NCBI GenBank assembly: GCA_022486935.1
Contig: JAKVJO010000015.1
Location: 1-33,351, forward strand
Reading direction: 5' to 3'
Length of the DNA: 33,351 nt
From: Solobacterium sp.
GTDB taxonomy: Bacteria > Bacillota_I > Bacilli_A > Erysipelotrichales > Erysipelotrichaceae
Under the pieces are notes generated by a model. The model was not told the origin of the DNA, ran no database searches, and worked only from the letters and a program-made list of their open reading frames with translations. Shown one piece after another: positions 30,003-33,351 of this stretch. The translations under genes and the position numbers were made by a program. Numbering within the stretch: the first letter of the stretch is position 1; every line of letters starts with the position of its first letter.

Positions 30003-31597
30003 ATCGTCCGGTAGGAACCAAGTTGTACCATACCCGGTTTTGCGCCGGGTATTTTTTTGAGGCTGGATACCGCACACCAGTTGACCGGCACACTGGAAGA
30101 ACTGCGGCCATTGGAAAAGTAGGCGGCAATATTGGCAGCCAGTCTCAGGGTTGCCTCATCCGGGTTTGGATCATGAATGACAACATGGGCACCATGGTAG
30201 TCTTTGGCATGGAGCCAGGTATCTGTCTTTCTGGCATGATGGAAGGTCAGTGCTTCATTCTGAAGATTGTTTCTGCCGAAGGAAATCGATATGCCTTCAG
30301 GTGTTTCGATTGTTGTGATGTGCGGGCCGTTATCCTTGACCCGTTTGCGCTTGCGGCTGTTTTTGTGGGCATCGATATATCCGCCCTTGATCAGTTCTTC
30401 GCGGATTTCAGAGGCAGTATCAAAGTCAGCCTGGTCCAGCTGCTCAATCAGGCCTTCAAAGTAGGCGATCTCATTCTCACAGATTCTGATCTGCTCACTC
30501 AGATAGGTCTGTCCTTTTTTCAGCTTGCCGTATTTTGCATAGCAGCGCTGGGCATTCTTCTTACCATCCAGTTTTGGATCCAGCGGTACTTCAATGTCTT
30601 TGCCGGTTTCATAATCCTGCAGGGTAATGGAGCGCTGTCCCTTGGTATCTGAAACGTTCCAGGAATACAGCAGCTCACCGTACTTGTTCCAGCGGTCACA
30701 GTCTTTGGCTTCATCATATTCTTTCAAGAGCCGCGGCAGTTTCTGTTTCTCATGTTTCAGTGCACGGGTGACAACATGGTAGATATCCCCGGAGATTTCC
30801 TTGATCCGGGCTTTTTCTTCCTTGTGGTAGTAAAGCACATCAAAGCCTTCAAACAGCGGATAGCTGCGGCAGACACCGATGCAGGAAAGATCTACACAGT
30901 GGAAGACCGCTTCGTCATTCTGATTGGCAATATAAAGCTGGTTGGAATCATCGATTTCTTTCATGAAGCTGCTGAAGGACTGCCCTGAAGACATCCGCAG
31001 TTCGGCGATCTCTGAAAGAAAGGGGGAGAAGCCGGCAAACTGCTGGGTCAGTGTCTTTCCGGATTCAATGATCGGATCAGTGAACGGATTCCGTTTCTCC
31101 TGGGCAGGGGTGGCATGGAAGTCTGCACCCGGCTGGATGGTTCTGCGGGAGTTTTCAAACGGCGGAATCCGCTTCATTGCGTCTATGATCTTCTGATCTT
31201 TACTGACCAGAATCAGGTTGGCATATCTGCCCATCAGTTCCACCACAAGACTCAGATCTTCCAGATCACCGAGATTATTATGCCGGCGGATCGACAGCGT
31301 GCACCAGCGGTCCAGATCTGCCTGGACGATGTCTGTCAAGGTGGCACCTTCCAGGTACTTTCTCAGCACCATGACAAAATTGCCCGGTTCATCCGGAGTC
31401 GGGTAACTGCGTTTGGTCAGCAGGATGCGGTTGTACTGACTGTGACAGCTGATCAGCATCTGGAACTTTCCGGCGGATCCATGCAGCTGAAAGAGTACTT
31501 CCGTATCTGAGATCTGATATATTTTCTGGATTCTTGCCGGAAAGGATGCTTTGATCTCCGGAACAATCTTATGCAGCAGGATTCCATCAAGTGCCAT
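29948..31597 (-). CDS. rqcH: Rqc2 homolog RqcH (NFACT family ribosome-quality-control protein)
   Basis: A 549-residue NFACT protein, long annotated as fibronectin-binding protein. NFACT-N covers the start, with the conserved Asp96-Arg97 pair in ADLDRW that contacts alanyl-tRNA. A long coiled-coil region (about 270-420) follows, then NFACT-R near the C-terminus (GISISFGRNNLQNE, then WLHAKDYHGAHVVI, and KKIPGAKPGMVQLG). It binds stalled 50S subunits and directs alanine tailing of nascent chains. ATG 31597 has AGGAG spaced correctly; the longer frame upstream is not real. Its 3' end overlaps the pseudouridine synthase gene. Confidence 0.93.
   Translation of the reverse strand: MALDGILLHKIVPEIKASFPARIQKIYQISDTEVLFQLHGSAGKFQMLISCHSQYNRILLTKRSYPTPDEPGNFVMVLRKYLEGATLTDIVQADLDRWCTLSIRRHNNLGDLEDLSLVVELMGRYANLILVSKDQKIIDAMKRIPPFENSRRTIQPGADFHATPAQEKRNPFTDPIIESGKTLTQQFAGFSPFLSEIAELRMSSGQSFSSFMKEIDDSNQLYIANQNDEAVFHCVDLSCIGVCRSYPLFEGFDVLYYHKEEKARIKEISGDIYHVVTRALKHEKQKLPRLLKEYDEAKDCDRWNKYGELLYSWNVSDTKGQRSITLQDYETGKDIEVPLDPKLDGKKNAQRCYAKYGKLKKGQTYLSEQIRICENEIAYFEGLIEQLDQADFDTASEIREELIKGGYIDAHKNSRKRKRVKDNGPHITTIETPEGISISFGRNNLQNEALTFHHARKTDTWLHAKDYHGAHVVIHDPNPDEATLRLAANIAAYFSNGRSSSSVPVNWCAVSSLKKIPGAKPGMVQLGSYRTIYIDPDPELLAAAGIAVD
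30030..30058 (+). terminator. Plus-strand terminator embedded in rqcH
   Basis: ATACCCGG (30030-30037), 7-nt loop, CCGGGTAT (30045-30052), with the T-run continuing to 30058 (seven T in total). It follows the rluB stop by 28 bp but lies wholly within the minus-strand rqcH coding sequence. Confidence 0.88.
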
Positions 31598-31622
31598 TGT
31601 TGTTGTCTCCTTGTCGGGAGTC

Positions 31623-31631
31623 ATTATATCA
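31623..31631 (-). promoter_or_regulatory. Extended -10 promoter of rqcH
   Basis: TGATATAAT on the minus strand, identical to the box before the glycosyltransferase gene. The start would be near 31616, leaving a 19-nt leader with AGGAG at 31607-31611. Confidence 0.65.
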
Positions 31632-31634
31632 TTA

Positions 31635-31663
31635 TTGACTATCACTTCCGCGGAGTGTAATCT
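31635..31663 (+). promoter_or_regulatory. Promoter of gmk
   Basis: TTGACT (31635-31640), 17-bp spacer, TAATCT (31658-31663). It lies back-to-back with the rqcH promoter in a 94-bp divergent region. Confidence 0.5.
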
Positions 31664-31691
31664 ATCAGTTAACAACTTAAAGGAGGCGGCC

Positions 31692-32291
31692 ATGTCAAGA
31701 GGAATGCTAGTGATTATCAGCGGTCCATCAGGCGTAGGGAAAGGGACTGTTCTGAAGGAATTTATCCAGGATCCGGAATTGAAACTGGCATACTCTGTTT
31801 CCATGACTACCCGCACCAGGCGTCCTGGAGAAGTAGACGGAAAGAATTACTATTTCGTCACAAGAGAAGAATTTGAAGCGGCGAAAGAACGCGGCGAACT
31901 GCTGGAATCTGCAGAGTTTGTCGGCAATTATTACGGTACGCCGAAGAAGAGCGTGGATGCACTGAGAGATGAAGGAAAGAATGTCATCCTGGAAATTGAA
32001 GTGCAGGGCGCAAAGCAGGTCCGTGAGAAGTGCCCGGATGCACTGACGATCTTCATCATTCCGCCCAGCATGGAAGAACTTGAACGCCGGATCCGCGGCA
32101 GACATACCGAACCGGAAGAAATTGTCCAGCAGCGTCTGACCAAGGCAGCCAAGGAAATGGAACATGTCGGTGATTATAAATATGTAGTCTGCAACGATGA
32201 TCCAAAACTTGCTGCAGATATTATCCGGGTGATCATCAAGCGCCACATGGAATTCAACGAAGAACAGGAACGCAAGGCAGCACAGAAATAA
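31692..32291 (+). CDS. gmk: Guanylate kinase
   Basis: A 199-residue P-loop kinase that phosphorylates GMP to GDP with ATP. The Walker A loop is GPSGVGKG (11-18). SVSMTTRTRRPGEVDGKNYYF (about 37-57) is the GMP-binding segment, and EIEVQGAKQVREKCPDA and RIRGRHTEPEEIVQQRL are the lid and later conserved blocks. ATG 31692 follows AAAGGAGG; an upstream frame opening overlapping rqcH is spurious. The gene often precedes rpoZ, but here it stands alone and is followed by a hairpin and rpsD in opposite orientation. Confidence 0.96.
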   Translation: MSRGMLVIISGPSGVGKGTVLKEFIQDPELKLAYSVSMTTRTRRPGEVDGKNYYFVTREEFEAAKERGELLESAEFVGNYYGTPKKSVDALRDEGKNVILEIEVQGAKQVREKCPDALTIFIIPPSMEELERRIRGRHTEPEEIVQQRLTKAAKEMEHVGDYKYVVCNDDPKLAADIIRVIIKRHMEFNEEQERKAAQK

Positions 32292-32302
32292 CGGGATCAA
32301 TA

Positions 32303-32335
32303 AAAGGGTGTATCCATGATTCGGGTACATCCTTT
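32303..32335 (+). terminator. Hairpin downstream of gmk
   Basis: A 13-bp stem, including two G-U pairs, forms between 32303-32315 and 32323-32335 around a 7-nt loop. The 3' arm ends in CCTTT but no long U-tract follows. Confidence 0.65.
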
Positions 32336-32351
32336 CAATTGCAATAAAGGG

Positions 32352-32380
32352 TAAATAAAAGGACCGGAAGATTCCGGCCC
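32352..32380 (-). terminator. Intrinsic terminator of rpsD
   Basis: On the minus strand GGGCCGGA, loop ATCT, TCCGGTCC, then TTTTATTT. It lies 8 bp after the rpsD stop codon. Confidence 0.88.
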
Positions 32381-32388
32381 AGTGGATT

Positions 32389-32991
32389 TTACCGATTGTA
32401 GTATTCGACGATGAGTGCTTCGTTGATTTCCTGATTGAGCTCTGTGCGCTCCGGAATGCGGACGTAGGTGCCTTTCTTGGCATCCTTGTCAACACTGACG
32501 AATGCAGGTGCTGCAATGTTGGATTCAAGGGACTCTGCGATGCACTTCATGTTGCGTGCGTTCTCACGTACTGCAATGACGGTGCCTGCCTTGATCTGAG
32601 CGGAAGGAATATCAAGCTTCTTTCCGTTGACTTCAATGTGTCCATGAGCGACCAGCTGACGGGCAGCCTTGCGGGTACGGGCGAAACCCATACGATAGAC
32701 CAGGTTGTCGAGGCGGGATTCCAGAAGAACCAGGAAGTTTACGCCTGCCATGCCGTCCATTGCCTGTGCCTTTTCGAACAGGTTATGGAACTGACGCTCG
32801 GTAACTCCATACATGTTGCGGACTCTCTGCTTCTCACGAAGCTGTGTTCCGTAACCGCTGAGTTTGATGCGCTTGGTTGGGCCATGCTGACCCGGAGCAT
32901 AAGTTCTTTTCTTAAGCTCTTCGCCGGTTTCGAGAACGGAGAAGCTCAAGCGCCTTGACTTCTTCCATACCGGTCCTGTGTAACGTGCCAT
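32389..32991 (-). CDS. rpsD: 30S ribosomal protein S4
   Basis: A 200-residue primary binding protein of the 16S rRNA 5' domain. ARYTGPVWKKSRRLSFSVL at the start, YAPGQHG near residues 47-53, then the S4 domain (LDNLVYRMGFARTRKAARQLVAHGHIEVNGKK) are all present at normal length. The N-terminal cysteines of the zinc-binding form are absent, so this is the zinc-free type. AAGGAGG lies 9 nt before the ATG. A 166-nt structured leader precedes it and is the likely site of S4 feedback control, since S4 represses its own mRNA in Bacillus. Confidence 0.97.
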   Translation of the reverse strand: MARYTGPVWKKSRRLSFSVLETGEELKKRTYAPGQHGPTKRIKLSGYGTQLREKQRVRNMYGVTERQFHNLFEKAQAMDGMAGVNFLVLLESRLDNLVYRMGFARTRKAARQLVAHGHIEVNGKKLDIPSAQIKAGTVIAVRENARNMKCIAESLESNIAAPAFVSVDKDAKKGTYVRIPERTELNQEINEALIVEYYNR

Positions 32992-33157
32992 GTTTTGTTT
33001 CCTCCTTTATGGCTGGAAAACAATAACAGGTACAGATCTTCAATGTTGGGTGTTGCTATAATTTCGGTTCACTTTGTGCAGCAAAGTTACTTCGATTGCA
33101 GGTACTCCTGTTAGCAACGCCTTGGACATGACTCTGTAAGCTGCCATCATTTTGCGC
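32992..33157 (-). promoter_or_regulatory. Structured 5' leader of rpsD, candidate S4 autoregulatory RNA
   Basis: On the minus strand GUUGCUA (33112-33118) pairs with UAGCAAC (33052-33058), enclosing two hairpins: CAGG-AGUA-CCUG (33099-33110) and ACUUUG-CUGCA-CAAAGU (33071-33087). AACAGG (33107-33112) could alternatively pair with CCUGUU (33025-33030), breaking the first hairpin. No leader peptide or U-tract terminator was found. A match to the known rpsD leader of Bacillota is plausible but was not tested. Confidence 0.65.
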
Positions 33158-33163
33158 TTGATA

Positions 33164-33192
33164 ATCATATCAATGAGACCGCTGACTGTCAA
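33164..33192 (-). promoter_or_regulatory. Strong rpsD promoter
   Basis: On the minus strand TTGACA (33187-33192), exactly 17 bp, TATGAT (33164-33169), with an extended TG. This is the closest match to consensus in the window, as expected for a ribosomal protein gene. Confidence 0.85.
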
Positions 33193-33351
33193 TCAAAACT
33201 GCATAAATATGGGCTATTTCGAGACGATATTTAAATTTCATCGAAACTTCCTTTTTCACTACTTTTCTCACCGAAAGTCCCTTAATTCGACAGTGATCTA
33301 TGATTACCTGTGAAGTGGTGCTGCTTGTAGTGAGAGGAGGCTGTAAATATG
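33193..33351 (+). other. Divergent upstream region and possible start of a plus-strand gene
   Basis: This AT-rich stretch lies upstream of the rpsD promoter. At its end AGAGGAGG (33333-33340) stands 8 nt before ATG at 33349-33351, the last three bases of the window, so a plus-strand gene probably begins here. TATGAT at 33299-33304 is a possible -10 box for it. Nothing of the product is visible. Confidence 0.4.

Noticed and set aside
30023-30652. Open frame of 209 codons on the plus strand
   Set aside because: It lies antisense within rqcH, has no ribosome site and no recognisable domain; the embedded terminator would cut it.
31728-32528. Open frame of 266 codons on the minus strand
   Set aside because: It runs antisense through gmk and the gmk-rpsD terminators and has no protein-like pattern; codon bias of gmk explains it.
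1-33351. CRISPR array, tRNA, insertion sequence or prophage
   Set aside because: I scanned for regular repeats, cloverleaf arms, transposase or integrase motifs and terminal repeats and saw none.

Overview
The window looks like chromosomal DNA of a low-to-mid GC Gram-positive (Bacillota). Gene content and protein style best fit the Erysipelotrichia (inference; no marker was searched). Supporting traits are AGGAGG-type ribosome binding sites, a Bce-type peptide-sensing/ABC module, a mannose-family PTS, a DegV protein, RqcH, a GH73-like surface glucosaminidase and many short stem-U-tract terminators. I see no IS element, phage gene, tRNA, rRNA or CRISPR array. The window is densely packed with ordinary genes plus several poorly described ones.

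Layout. 1-1.0 kb: a TetR regulator and a membrane protein on the minus strand behind a promoter framed by two matching operators. 1.1-2.1 kb: a solitary Hpt phosphotransfer protein and an NADPH-dependent FMN reductase. 2.2-7.5 kb: a monofunctional peptidoglycan transglycosylase (minus), then a four-gene Bce-like set (response regulator, kinase, ATPase, permease) likely defending the cell wall. 7.5-9.6 kb: a GNAT enzyme and a coupled pair resembling DUF6323/DUF6179. 9.7-13.2 kb: DegV, cysteine synthase, DUF1653, a VTT/DedA-like membrane protein and a NifX-like protein. 13.4-18.6 kb: TetR plus polyamine-type acetyltransferase, GH36 alpha-galactosidase, DUF2804, flavodoxin, two small membrane proteins.

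18.7-22.9 kb: mannose-family PTS genes EIIA, EIIB, EIIC, EIID, a terminator, a small membrane protein and manA; together they import a hexose and feed it to glycolysis as fructose-6-phosphate. 22.9-25.9 kb: a GT14-like glycosyltransferase (minus), a Nudix hydrolase coupled to an unusual GNAT-like/C39-like two-domain protein, and an AlkD-like repair protein (minus). 26-30 kb: a 988-residue surface glucosaminidase, a stand-alone ParB-like domain and an RluB-type pseudouridine synthase. 30-33.35 kb: rqcH (minus), gmk (plus) and rpsD (minus) with a long structured leader; a plus-strand gene may begin at the very last codon.

The observations I consider most worth a second look are: a textbook intrinsic terminator for the pseudouridine synthase embedded antisense inside rqcH codons for a conserved motif; the structured rpsD leader with two mutually exclusive pairings; two genes whose extended -10 promoters lie so close to ATG that the mRNAs should be nearly leaderless; the GNAT-like/C39-like fusion; the uncharacterised DUF pair; and a hairpin with a remnant repeat between the PTS EIIB and EIIC genes. 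No wholly new multi-gene system could be demonstrated from sequence alone.
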